Source of the DNA: Sympetrum striolatum
Taxonomy: Eukaryota; Arthropoda; Insecta; Odonata; Libellulidae
Assembly (NCBI GenBank): GCA_947579665.1
Contig: OX388346.1
Coordinates: 94,862,615-94,926,614, forward strand
DNA: 64,000 nucleotides
Direction: 5' to 3'
Positions 43,203 to 53,758 of the stretch are shown here, piece after piece; position 1 is the first letter of the stretch, and every line of letters begins with the position of its first letter. The position numbers and the translations under genes were made by a program. Under the pieces are notes generated by a model. That model ran no database searches. It had not been told where the DNA came from and saw only the letters and a list, made by a program, of their open reading frames with translations.

Positions 43203-43400
43203 CATATACGAGAGCTTCATTAATGAGGGATTCATTCTGACACAATTTCTTGAGATCCTCAAAGAAAATATATGTTCTTTTATGCAGCTTTTAATAATTA
43301 CCCTATCCTACTTAGTTATTTACTATGCTGTGCTTATATTTGCTGAACTTTTAGTAACGATAATATATTTATTGGTCCAAGGACATATGTATTATGTATA
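43203..43400. repeat. Dispersed repeat shared with 31.8 kb
   Basis: Same order of blocks as at 31795-32020, ending with TTGGTCCAAGGAC. Same orientation. Confidence 0.7.
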
Positions 43401-45120
43401 AGATAGATAATGGTTAAAACAGAGGTAATTATTTAAAACTTCATGTAAGCTATTCACTAAATATATTAAAAATCATGCATCTAAATACATTAATCTCATA
43501 TACATTTTAAAACCAGTTTCAACAAGAATAATTCACTACTATACATGTTATTACAATTTCAAATACATTTGCTATAATTCTCATTACTTTTTTAAAAATT
43601 TTAAGCTAAATAAGGAAGTCATCTAACCTAAATTACAGAATCTTTTCATTAGAAAAAACATCTACACTATAGAATTGCTTACAAAGCAAGTATTTTTTCA
43701 GCATTTTAGAAAATAATTTAATAAATAACATTGTTTAATTCACCTGGTAGTAAATTGTCAATCAGCAAAGCTTCCACCAGTTAATCCTAGTCTGTGTGTT
43801 CTCAAAATAAACCAATTACATAGAATTATACAGAAATGGCATTTTTGAGATATCTCACTTCTTGGAATATGGCTCACATATATTTGTCATCTAACCAAAG
43901 ATTCTAAAAGATATAAACATCATCTTTGTACCCAAACATTCTCGCAACACCACTTTTGTTTGTAACATTTCTCAAAACCATCTCATTTTGACGCTAAGGC
44001 AGATAGCTCATCATTATGTCCATTTAGGTAAACCTTATAAATGATTTGGGTTTTCCCTTCAGTTTGATACTGTTTGAACTCTTGTGAATACTTATAGTAT
44101 ATCAGCAATATGAAGACTATACAATTTTCTTATCTTTATCCGATTACTGACAATGATTTTATGTTCATATGCAGATTTTTGTTCTCTTCTTTTGTCTTAT
44201 AATTGATAAACTAGAGGTAAACTTTGAGATATGTAGCATTTGTAATATTCATATCTTATTTGTATAATTTATGAATGTAAAATGATAAGTGTAGGTAATT
44301 GGAAAAGATTAAATTATGTTATATCTTGCCTATTGCAAGAATTATGTATATTTTGACTTGGTTACTTTCGAACTTCTTTGCAAATAGTTTTCTCGTGTAC
44401 ATTATAAACGAACTAAACAATTATTGTATTAGACACCTACCTTAATTGCTGTATTTACACATTCATTCCTTATCTTCTATAATTGTAAATAAGCTTGATT
44501 TTAAAGTGCGTGAAGATTATTTAATAACCTTCTAAACATAATAGTACAGGTATATTATACACCAATCTTAAAATAATGTAATATTAAATAATGATAATAT
44601 GGTTATAATGATGATTTTAAACGCATATATATTGCAAGTATCAGCTTTTTTTAAGTTATTGAACAGAATTGATAAATATCAATCGAATATTATGTTGAGT
44701 CATAGGATAGAATGGATTCCTCAGATACTTTGTCAAGTACGATCTCCCTGCAGTGGAATTTAATATGTAGCTTATGAGTATTGAAAAATGAACGCACTTT
44801 TTCTATACATTATTGTGGATCAGAGAATTTTTCTACTTAACAAGAGGTCGAATACACAGGTAACTTACTACATGTAACTATGAATAACCTATTGTCGTCA
44901 GGAATAACACGTTTTCAATGTTTCCCAGCGTTTCGCAGGAGAAGTATTTATTTACCGTGATGAATTAAGTTATAAATGATGTATAGAGAAGTACTGTTCT
45001 GAAATCCTGAACGATTTTAACACAATCTGTTTTGGAATGTTCGAAAATTCTTCTTCTACTACAGCGTATGGCAGTCTGTTGCACGGGAATGCAACTTAAT
45101 GGTATTGAGACTAGAATTTA
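43401..45120. other. Long AT-rich stretch, no supported gene
   Basis: No open frame of note, no domain, no terminal repeats. Possible intron or intergenic DNA. Confidence 0.4.
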
Positions 45121-45250
45121 GTCGCACCGTGTCGCCACCACTTGCCGATTTGACGTACTAAATTTCATGGGCGGTAGCCTAGCGGGCCCTCCACGTTCGT
45201 TCCCTCACTACGCTATATTACATGCCGTTATAGTTCGACGATAGATTTCA
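45121..45250. promoter_or_regulatory. CpG-richer patch with motif shared with 49.6 kb
   Basis: CACTTGCCGATTTGACGTACT lies within 45133-45161 and 26 of 29 positions match 49593-49621, in the same orientation. Both copies sit in patches with more CpG than the surroundings. No start site or coding exon is visible next to this copy. Confidence 0.35.
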
Positions 45251-45265
45251 CATAGTATTCACATT

Positions 45266-45503
45266 TCACATTTACGGCTGAAAAAGTTTAATATTTCACT
45301 GTTTAAGTACATGATAAGGAAAAATGTTAACATTTAATAGCTTGAGTACTTTAATCTACACAAAAATGCATAAAATATTATTACTCAGTATTTATAACCA
45401 TTACGACTGAAAAGATAACTGCGCATTGTTTAAATACTTGATAAGTAAAATTGTTAACATTTGAAAGCATAAATATGTTAATCTAAATAAAAAAACATTG
45501 TAT
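45266..45503. repeat. Two-copy tandem duplication, ~130 bp
   Basis: Blocks ACGGCTGAAAA/ACGACTGAAAA, CTGTTTAAGTAC/TTGTTTAAATAC, TGATAAG, TGTTAACATTT and TTAATCTA occur twice in order, about 130 bp apart. Non-coding. Confidence 0.6.
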
Positions 45504-45815
45504 GAAACACCTTTTACATTGGTGATCAGAGGAAAATTCCTCTTGCTTTTAACCAAAATATTAATCATCCGTGAGGACTTTCTGGACCTTTAAATAAATA
45601 GAAACAAAATATGAATATTTTCACAATTTATTTTTTTTAATGCAAAATAAGATCTCATAGTATCATACAATCTATACAACAGAACATGAAATGATGAGAG
45701 AATTTTCAAGAGTATAATAAATAGATTTACAGAACACAACCAAATTACCAAATGTCTTCTAATTGGAGATAATTATGAGTGGAGATACAAAGAAAGAAAT
45801 TTTGGAACACTGATG
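45504..45815. other. No feature seen
   Basis: AT-rich, nothing supported. Confidence 0.4.
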
Positions 45816-46019
45816 TTAATGAATTAAAGGTTTAAAATCTCCAATTTTGTCGGCGTTCCTCTTCTTGCTTCCAGTTAGACGGAGAAAGCAAGAAACTAAT
45901 GCCTCAAATTTATGATACCAAAAGTACTTTTCAAAGGCAATGCCTCCATCCTCAAAGGTCGTAAGACACGACTCATGTATCTTGTGAACCCCTATGGACG
46001 GAGGTATGACCTTCAACAA
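45816..46019 (-). pseudogene. Unrecognised coding-like fragment cut by a MITE
   Basis: The minus strand reads LLKVIPPSIGVHKIHESC, then TTFEDGGIAFEKYFWYHKFE, ALVSCFLRL and ends KPLIH-stop. Composition is unlike the AT-rich surroundings and looks like real protein. The frame is interrupted upstream by the TA of MITE copy 3. A 48-bp piece of it (around TACTTTTGGTATCATAAAT) is found again, inverted, on the other side of the MITE. I do not know the family. Confidence 0.4.
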
Positions 46020-46022
46020 GTA

Positions 46023-46905
46023 CCGTATATGCTGGCGTATAAGTCTACCCCTAACATGTTGAGGTGAATTTCAGGTTTTAGCCTATGTTCAGCATATATG
46101 TTGAACCAAAAAAATAAGGCAACACCTCTTCACCATTTTATAGGAAGAAAAACTATGGCATCCATAAATATATGATAGCTTAACGAATATTTACTGAATA
46201 AGATTGAGATGCTAGAATTGGTTCTTCCAGCTGCTATGTCAACTTCTTGCCTCTGCTTAACTATTATACAAGTTTCTTTCATTGGTATCACTCAGGCTAC
46301 ACAAATAAAAATGGATTATGAAACAAACACAATAGTTTTAAAAATTTATTATAGAAATAATGGTAATATCAAATCACGACACAGCTAAAACAACTTCCAT
46401 TAACTCCCAATGCTAACAATAAGTCAGATCATAACCATTATATAAACAAAAAAAAAACATGGTGTGCTCATTGATATTTTTTGTTAAAAGAAAACATAGA
46501 AATAAATACATGTTTAATTTTTGTATAAAAATACTTGTGAAGAAATTAATATAATTTGCGAAAAATAAATATGCGTCAAATTTATTTTAAAGATATGAAA
46601 ATAGTTTATTAATTCAACTATTTTATTATGAAAGCATGTCATAACATAACATACTATCGACCACAATTGTATTTTGTGATGAAATTTGTTTTATATAATA
46701 GCTACGTTAATTAGACTTGCCAAAAGATAGTTTCAGTAGGAAATAATTGTGGTGAGTTGCAAGAGTGTATGTTAACAATTGCTAAGGAGGCAGTTTCACT
46801 TATTTACCGCTTGGATGGAAAGGGTTAAATTTAATGTTCAGCGTATAAGTTTATGAGAGATTTTTTTAGGCTTTTAAAGGTTGACTTACACGCTGGCATA
46901 TACAG
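46023..46905. mobile_element. TA-flanked MITE, copy 3 (883 bp)
   Basis: Left end CCGTATATGCTGGCGTATAA, right end (minus strand) CTGTATATGCCAGCGTGTAA; TA at 46021-46022 and 46906-46907. Shares inner blocks with copies 1 and 2. No coding remnant seen. Confidence 0.85.
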
Positions 46906-47074
46906 TACTTTGGGTATCATAAATGTGAGGCATTACTTTCTTGCTTTCTCCAACTGCTATATTCTAACATCCTTCAATGATGGTCCTGATGAGTTGAGTC
47001 ATTTCACATTACCATCAGGGGAAATGGTTGCTGCTATGGTCTATGCTACTAACATTGTGTCATGCCCAGTGTAG
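46906..47074 (+). pseudogene. Inverted partner of the 45.9-kb fragment, then short frame
   Basis: 46907-46954 matches 45935-45888 of the minus strand at about 44 of 48 bases. The plus strand then reads on to LSHFTLPSGEMVAAMVYATN and a stop at 47072. It is not clear which frame, if any, was coding. No family is recognised. Confidence 0.3.
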
Positions 47075-47869
47075 CACATAAGGAAAAGGTATTTCAGTAA
47101 ATAAAATGTGCTATCCTACAGTCTGTAGATTCTTCCTTAGTAAACTGTGGAACTCATAGGGAGGAAGTGAAACAGAAAATGTCTCTGTTCTTGAGTCAGT
47201 CATTTGTATATCGCTATTGCAAAAATGTTAATTCTTTGTTCAAAAGCCCTCCTTGAACCCTTCTTACTTGTGTGCACAGTTCCTCCATTGCCATTCATAC
47301 ATATTCTTCTATTTCTGCATCCTGATTTTCGCCCAGTCAATTTATGACAGCATCTATCACCTCCTCCATTGCTGCATTATCTGTATCTGGAATTTACAGG
47401 GCAAATCAAAATTAAAACCAAACAAAAAGTGTAATCTTCTCAAGTTCATCATTTAATAATTCATCTTTTTCATAATATTTATTTTGCTTCATCATAACCT
47501 CATTTATTAAAAGCACTCCCAACTTGCATGTAGGGCTAATTCCAAACAATGTGGCCAATGGCATGACATTGATATTAGTCTGCCAAAATCTTTGTTTGAT
47601 CAGTATAAATTTATAATCAAGGCATTCAGACCATTGTGAGGAATACTGAATTAGTAGAGGCTAAGAATTGCATTTCTTTGTTGTTCCTATTTTTAATGAT
47701 GATAGAATACAGTGAAAGTTCTTATTAGTCTGACATTATAATGTATATGCAGTGGTAGAAGGTGAAATATATCTTGATCAAAACCAAATAGTTATTCTCA
47801 CTTTTCCAGGAGCACCAAGTTTGTCTTAGTCACCAAGCTGTTGATTGAGAAAGTATGCATAAGATTTGC
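47075..47869. other. No feature seen
   Basis: Short frames only, no recognisable domain. Confidence 0.4.
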
Positions 47870-48985
47870 CTTCATTCCATACCTCCATGCAGCACTTTCC
47901 TATCTTCATCAGCAAATTCCTCTGCATCTCTAATCATTCTTTCAATATCATCAGTCTTCAGTCATGGGATAATCATCTTTGAGGACCTAGGCTTAATAGT
48001 TATACTTCATTCATACTATTATTCAGGAAAATGCTTTTTAGGTTGTCAGTTAACTTCTTTTCAATAATCATTCAAAGCTATACAGAATTATTTCCCATAA
48101 CACCTACTTGTTTCAAATTCTTCGAAATTAATGAGAAGAGATCCATCCCAATATACCTAATAAGTATCCATAGGTCTTTAAAATTACAGCTGTTTTATGG
48201 AAAGCTATGGAATGATGAAATCAAAAAATCATTTCTTATTTACAACAGAATAAAACAGGTTGAGGTTACAATGTAATGCAGCTAAACCATAGGATATTTA
48301 TCCATGAAATACAATGAATTTACCTGGATAGTAAGCGCGTGTTGGTAGCGTTGGTAGTCAGATCAGTGGAGAAAACCAGAGACTTCTTTGTTGGGATGAT
48401 AGTGTAGCGTGGGATGAATTTAGTCATAACTCCACCAACAGTTTCAATACCAAAAGTTAATTGATTTATATTAAGGAGAACAATTGCATCTGTGCCTTGT
48501 TCACCAGAGAGTACACTAGCCTGTTAAAGTAACTTGAGTGAGCATCACGTATAAAATTTGAGATAAATGCACAAAGGGATTAGTCTAATCAAATACTAAC
48601 CTGGACAGCTGCATCTCATTTTGATGGACTCAACGAGATGGTTCCTTTCCTCCAAAAAGCTCACGAACCAATTGTTGAACCTTAGGGATTTGAGTCTAAC
48701 CTCCAACAAGAAGTATCTCATCAACATCCTTTTGTTTCACCCTATTTAACAATCATTGTTTTCATCATCATTTCATTCTTGTACAACTTGATGAAGTAAT
48801 CCATCACCGTCTGATCAAAGTCCTCACCACCAATTCTGAACCTATCAACAACCTGAACGAAAAATTCTCACCTATATATTTGTTGATAGTAAATAGGGGA
48901 GAATAATAGAAACATCTGAGACGAACACTAACCTCAATGAGGCCATTATCAATAGTAAGGAGACATCGAAAGTTTCATTAGTATT
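47870..48985 (-). pseudogene. BiP/GRP78 (ER Hsp70) pseudogene with introns kept
   Basis: BiP is the Hsp70 chaperone of the endoplasmic reticulum. Minus-strand pieces in order: ETFDVSLL then a shifted IDNGLIE (48980-48933); an 80-bp GT-AG intron (48932-48853); VVDRFRIGGEDFDQTVMDYF and IKLYKNE; VDEILLVGG-stop-TQIPK; VQQLVRELFGGKEPSR; an 80-bp GT-AG intron (48600-48521) placed after the codons for [50 protein letters not shown] (48520-48390). After 250 bp of unrelated sequence, TDDIERMIRDAEEFADED (47965-47890) is the start of the C-terminal lid. GGVMTKxIPR and VLSGEQ mark the ER form rather than cytosolic Hsc70. Stops, shifts and an insertion kill it. Retained introns show a DNA-level duplication, not a processed copy. 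N-terminal and KDEL-end parts are missing. Confidence 0.85.
48040..48300. other. Insert within the BiP pseudogene
   Basis: This stretch separates the substrate-binding region from the lid remnant and has no Hsp70 similarity. A plus-strand frame (48031-48276) ends YGKLWNDEIKKSFLIYN; it is reminiscent of a LINE C-terminus but too weak to name. Confidence 0.35.
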
Positions 48986-49263
48986 GGTGTTGTCATTTTC
49001 GCGTAAGAGCACCAAACAAACACAGAGCCAACTAAATCCAAGCTTTACAGCGGGCAAGGCAGAGAAAGATGGATTTCCAAATAATTTCCTCCAAGATAAA
49101 GACCTAAAGTACTTGAATAGAAAACAAAGTCATGCCATAAAATTTAATTTTCCATCCTTGAAGTTTTGTAAACAAAAAATATTTATTCAAACGTTTTCAT
49201 ACATCGAAAATCTAGCTTCAGGAAGACATCAATACAGCAACACTCTCGAAATATTATAAATAC

Positions 49264-49373
49264 CTTTCTTTCGTTCTCGGAAATCTGTGGAATTTTAAGT
49301 TTGGGTTTTCTGTTGAATTATTGCTGCATATCCTCACTGAACATTTTTTCGCCGCACTCTTCTTAATCGCCAT
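49264..49373 (-). CDS. THAP-domain first coding exon
   Basis: THAP domains are C2CH zinc fingers that bind DNA, in host regulators and in P-element-like transposases. The minus strand has an ATG at 49373 (context GTAATGG) and reads MAIKKSAAKKCSVRICSNNS, then TENPNLKFHRFPRTKER, ending at AAAG with GTATTT as donor at 49263. C-x4-C and NPNL-x-FHRFP are the standard THAP start, and an intron at this point before the second Cys is common. The exon has no stop or shift, unlike everything near it. The next exon is not found between here and the BiP pseudogene, which lies just downstream in the same orientation and may sit in the THAP gene's intron. It may be a host THAP gene or an unrecognised P-like element; no 31-bp P-type ends were seen. 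Confidence 0.7.
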
Positions 49374-49569
49374 TACTCGCAATAACAAATAATTGCGTCA
49401 TCTTTACCGCTGTGCGATTTGCACTTTTGTTGTGATTTCGTTTCACAGCATTTATTGAAAACTTAAAATAAAATTACTGTTTTCTGACATTTTATGATGA
49501 TGGAGAAAATGTTTAATAATTTATTTATTATCTTATCTTTGTTATAGCATTTTTTTAATTCAGGTAAAC

Positions 49570-49740
49570 TCTACCGCCCCTACCGTCAGTACCGCCATCA
49601 CTTGCCGATTTGATATACTAACTCTGACGTCACGAGGGAAGAGCTCGCCAATTTAGCTTTCTTCCGGGTGGTCTGTTGAGGAAAAGTGTTCTCTTGTGGC
49701 CAGACGATGAACTATTTCGGAAGCACGATGACGTCACTTT
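49570..49740 (-). promoter_or_regulatory. Promoter-like region with two CRE sites
   Basis: Upstream of the THAP exon, TGACGTCA occurs at 49625-49632 and 49729-49736, each a perfect cAMP-response (CREB/ATF) site. CTTCCGG (49662 region), an ETS-type core, lies between. The patch is GC- and CpG-richer than its surroundings and holds the 29-bp motif shared with 45133-45161. Position and content fit a TATA-less promoter of the minus-strand THAP gene. Confidence 0.45.
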
Positions 49741-50065
49741 GTAAGCCGCGAGTTTAAAAATCAAGCGAACACTTAAAATATTTATTATTCTGCTGATTTT
49801 TATACATTCAGCTTGCTCTTAAAAAGCGTTTTTCGAAATTTATTTAAGGGTTTACTAATTCTGAGTTATAAATTCGTTGATTCTATTTCATACTTTAATT
49901 TTAATATTTACTTTTGTAAGTAAGCGTGTAAAACAAGAAAAGTTTAAAAAGTAGTTCAATATATTCTCCTAATTACCCTAAATGAATCAGAAACTAATAA
50001 TTCAATCAGATGCTTCTGTAACTAAGATATAAACAGACTCAATGGACCATAAATGTTCATGAATG
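49741..50065. other. No feature seen
   Basis: AT-rich, nothing supported. Confidence 0.4.
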
Positions 50066-50166
50066 GAAAATTCCAAGTCAATGACGCTTGTGGTTTAGGC
50101 TGTGAATTAGTATCCTATCTATATCCTTAAATGAATCCGGAGAAGGAACTATATATAATAGATGTA
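50066..50166 (-). repeat. Terminal piece of the composite repeat
   Basis: Matches 42615-42705: AAGTCAATGACGCTTGTGG, a TATCCTATCTATATCC block, GAATCCGGAGAAG, and the end TATATATAATAGAT. A single GGTTCGACTCTGG box lies further on at 50307. Confidence 0.75.
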
Positions 50167-51189
50167 TCCGATGTCAGTAACGTCCGTAAAAAATGCGCCG
50201 GATAACGTTTATTTTGAACATTAATTTCATGCAACATAGGATTATAAATTATTGGGAGTCATTGGAGTGTTAAAATATTTATATTTGCTTGTCCAGAGTA
50301 TCCTTGGTTCGACTCTGGACGACTCGAATCGTCCCTCTCGTAAGAAATGCACGTAAAGTTGGTTTTGATCGATTGCAGACATTTTTTCTTTTGCGGAATT
50401 AAATCGAAAGTAATGGTCGTACGAAATCGCGATGAACACCAAAAGAAAGGAAATTGAATGAAGATTCTTAGCTAGGTCGTGGAATATCGTATTCGAGTCG
50501 AAATTAAGAGAATTCAGACGAAAATGACGAAACGTATGTGATTTCGTGGGAATAAACAATTCCCTAACGACGACGGTGATTGTTGAACTCAACGCTCATA
50601 ACGAATATAAAGGAAAGATAATAAGACATGTAGTATGGGAGAGAAGAGCCGACAATCAATGACAATAAAACGATTCAAGTTAACTTTGGACATTTAAATT
50701 CAGCTTCATGTTTTTACAAAGACCTATAATGTACTGTTTAAAATTTAATTTATTCGAAACGAAAAAAAACTTGCATAAAATTAAAACATTTCTAAGGAAC
50801 AATCCAATATCAGGGTCGGGATACTTCGATACTTAACTGTGTAATATTCATTTCCGATTCTCCTTGTAAGACTTTATTCAATTTCGCATTTTTTATTATT
50901 TCATTTCTATTCAATAATTAAATAACTTGTATTTAATTTTTAATTATTTAATTTCATTATAATTGTGTTCATTTTTACCCTTCGCCTTGTATTTCCAGAC
51001 AGTATTCTGTGACAGTTTTGTCATGATTGTTGCAGCCGATTATTTTTCTTTCGCGGTTTCGCCCGCATGTACTTTTCCGTACGTCCATTTGCCTCGTCCA
51101 CAAGAGTCTTGTCAAATTGTTCATTCGAGTTCCTCTGTGGGTGAAAGTAGTCTGGTCTTTTGGCCGGAAGCAAGTCCTGGTAATATGGC
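50167..51189. other. No supported gene
   Basis: A minus-strand frame at 50592-50242 has no known domain. Nothing LTR-like with TG...CA ends could be confirmed ahead of the gypsy pol. Confidence 0.4.
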
Positions 51190-52569
51190 AGCGAATTCTG
51201 TTGAAACTCCTTTTGATTCGACTCTACCTTCGGGTTTCCGGGAGATAATTTCTCAGTTTTCTGATGTTGTCACCTCGAAGATGGGCATGACCAACATTAT
51301 GCAATATCGAATTGAATTAAATGATACTTCACCAATACGTTCTCATCCCTACACTCTCCCTCCTCCAAAAGCGAAGGTAATGCGGGAACATTTAGACTCT
51401 TTAATTCAGCAAGGAGTAATAGAACCATCCAACTCTGCATGGGCTTCCCTTGCCTTTTTGATTCCAAAGAAGGCTTATAAATTACGGTTGGTGGTTGATT
51501 ATCGTAAATTGAATAAAAAGGTTAAAATCGATCCGTACCCAACTCCGTCTGTTGAACATGCTCGTTTTATTTGGTCCTCGGAGCATTCTTCCTCTTTTCA
51601 AAAGTTAAAGGCCGCCCTTGCTAATACTCCGGTGTTAACCATGCCATCGTTTGATCGAGAATTCCATCTTTTCGTCGATGCTTGCCAGATAGCTTTAGGC
51701 GCTGTTCTTAATCATAAAACTAATGATAAATTCTCTCCTGTTGCTTATGCAAGTAAAACTTTGTCGCCTCATGAGCAAAGGTTAACGACCTACGAGTTAG
51801 AGTGCATGGCGTGCTCATGGGCCGTCGAAAAATTCAAAGATTATCTCCAGTTCGCTCATTTTCACCTCTATAACGATAATGGCGCTTTGACTTGGTTGTT
51901 CTCTCATCCCAAGCAGCTTTGAAAAATTGGCAGGATGGTTTTAAAGCTATCCATTTATTAATTTACTATACATCATGTCAGGGGTACCGTTATTAAACCA
52001 GCCGATTGTTTGTCAAGAGTTGTGATTCCTCCTCATCCTCCACTTTCTTCGGAAACTAACTGTTTCCTCCATAAGATTCCCCTCTCTTTTATCGCCATTC
52101 GTGAACACCAGAAAAAGGATCCGGTTTTGGGACAATTGTTGCATAACATCTCGATGTTGAAAGATAGACAGTTAATTTGGGATGGTATTAATTATAAATT
52201 AAAGAATGATATATTGTGTTACAAGCCTCTTAAGTCAAAGAAGTGCAAAGTCGTTGTCCCCGCTGCTCTTCGCCCTATGATATTACAATACTTTTATTGT
52301 TTTCCTTCTGGGGCTCATTTGGGAATTACGAAAACTGCACATAAGATTTCTCAAGATTACTGGTGATTGAATTCCAAGAAGGAAATAAAAGATTTGGTTA
52401 CTCGATGTCATATTTGCCAAATTTCGAAGCCAAGAAACAGTCTTCCTCCGGGTCTCTTGTCCTCTCAACCTCAATCTGCACCCTGGGAGAGAATATTTAT
52501 CGACCATGTAGGCATATTGCCACGATCTAAGAAAGAGAATTGTTATGTATTCACCGTTGTTGATGGTTT
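51190..52569 (+). pseudogene. Ty3/gypsy-type pol, deleted and broken
   Basis: Pol of an LTR retrotransposon. In order: start of RT with FREIISQFSDVV, SHPYTLPPPKAKVMREHL, GVIEPSNSAWASL, LVVDYRKLNKK (about 51480-51520). An in-frame deletion then removes the catalytic YxDD palm and joins to the RNase H-connecting part: FQKLKAALANTPVLTM, then FHLFVDACQIALGAVL, PVAYASKTLSPHEQ, YELECMACSWAVEKFKDYL. A frameshift lies near 51920, and ADCLSRV follows in the new frame. Integrase: HLGITKTAHKISQDYW, an in-frame stop at 52364-52366, RCHICQISK completing the HHCC zinc site, FIDHVG (first catalytic Asp) and FTVVDGFS (second), after which the minisatellite begins. No gag, env or LTR is recognised. Confidence 0.85.
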
Positions 52570-53575
52570 CTCCCTTCCCACCCTCTCCCTTCCCACCCTC
52601 TCCCTTCCCACCCTCTCCCTTCCCACCCTCTCCCTTCCCACCCTCTCCCTCCCCACCCTCTCCCTCCCCACCCTCTCCCTCCCCACCCTCTCACTCCCAA
52701 TCCTCTCCCTTTCCACCCTCTTCCTCCCCACCCTCTCCCTTCCCACCCTCTCCCTTCCCACCCTCTCCCTTCCCACCCTCTCCCTTCCCACCCTCTCCCT
52801 TCCCACCCTCTCCCGTCCCACCCTCTCCCGTCCCACCCTCTCCCGTCCCCCCTCACCTACCACCCTCTCCCTTCCCACCCTCTCCCTTCCCACCCTCTCC
52901 CTTCCCACCCTCTCCCTTCCCACCCTCTCCCTTCCCACCCTCTCCCGTCCCACCCTCTCCCTTCCCAACCTCTCCCTTCCCACCCTCTCCCTTCCCACCC
53001 TCTCCCTTCCCACCCTCTCCCTTCCCACCCTCTCCCTTCACACCCTCTCCCTCCCCACCCTCTCCCTCCCCACCCTCTCCCTCCCCACCCTCTCCCTTCC
53101 CACCCTCTCCCTTCCCACCCTCTCCCTTCCCACCCTCTCCCGTCCCACCCTCTCCCGTCCCACCCTCTCCCTCCCCACCCTCTCCCTCCCCACCCTCTCC
53201 CTTCCCACCCTCTCCCTTCCCACCCTCTCCCTTCCCACCCTCTCCCTTCCCACCCTCACCTACCACCCTCTCCCTTCCCACCCTCTCCCTTCCCACCCTC
53301 TCCCTTCCCACCCTCTCCCTTCCCACCCTCTCCCTTCCCACCCTCTCCCTTCCCACCCTCTCCCTTCCCACCCTCTCCCTTCCCACCCTCTCCCTTCCCA
53401 CCCTCTCCCTTCCCACCCTCTCCCGTCCCACCCTCTCCCTTCCCACCCTCTCCCTTCCCACCCTCTCCCTTCCCACCCTCTCCCTTCCCACCCTCTCCCG
53501 TCCCACCCTCTCCCGTCCCACCCTCTCCCGTCCCACGCCCTACCCCACCCACACCCTTCCCACCCTCTCCCGTCC
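52567..53575. repeat. 15-bp minisatellite, ~65 copies, G4-forming minus strand
   Basis: The plus-strand unit is CCCTCTCCCTTCCCA with variants CCCTCCCCA and CCCGTCCCA. It starts within the integrase codons after VVDGF, where the sequence TTCTCCC may have seeded it. CCTCACCTACCACC breaks occur at about 52851 and 53254. Since 15 is a multiple of three and the unit has no stop in any frame, long open frames appear on both strands (LSLPT, PFPPS, GRERV, GKGEG repeats); these are not genes. The minus strand has four closely spaced GGG runs per about 20 bases throughout. Confidence 0.97.
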
Positions 53576-53758
53576 CACCTCCTACCGAACCCACTACCGC
53601 CCAGCCCACCCTCTACCGTCCCACCCTCTACCCCACCCTTACCCGTCCCAATACCTACCCTGTTGTCCACCCAATTCATACCCTATGATCTACCCTTTAC
53701 ATTTTCTTCCTCTATTATGGCCAACACCTACTCAATTCCGCCCCTCTCCCAATCATCG
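53576..53758. repeat. Decayed edge of the minisatellite
   Basis: CCCACC and CTACC blocks persist but the 15-bp register is lost. No integrase sequence resumes on this side. Confidence 0.6.

Noticed and set aside
47253..47456. Plus-strand 67-codon frame rich in Phe, Cys and Ile
   Set aside because: Looks like a membrane-type sequence only because of T-rich composition.
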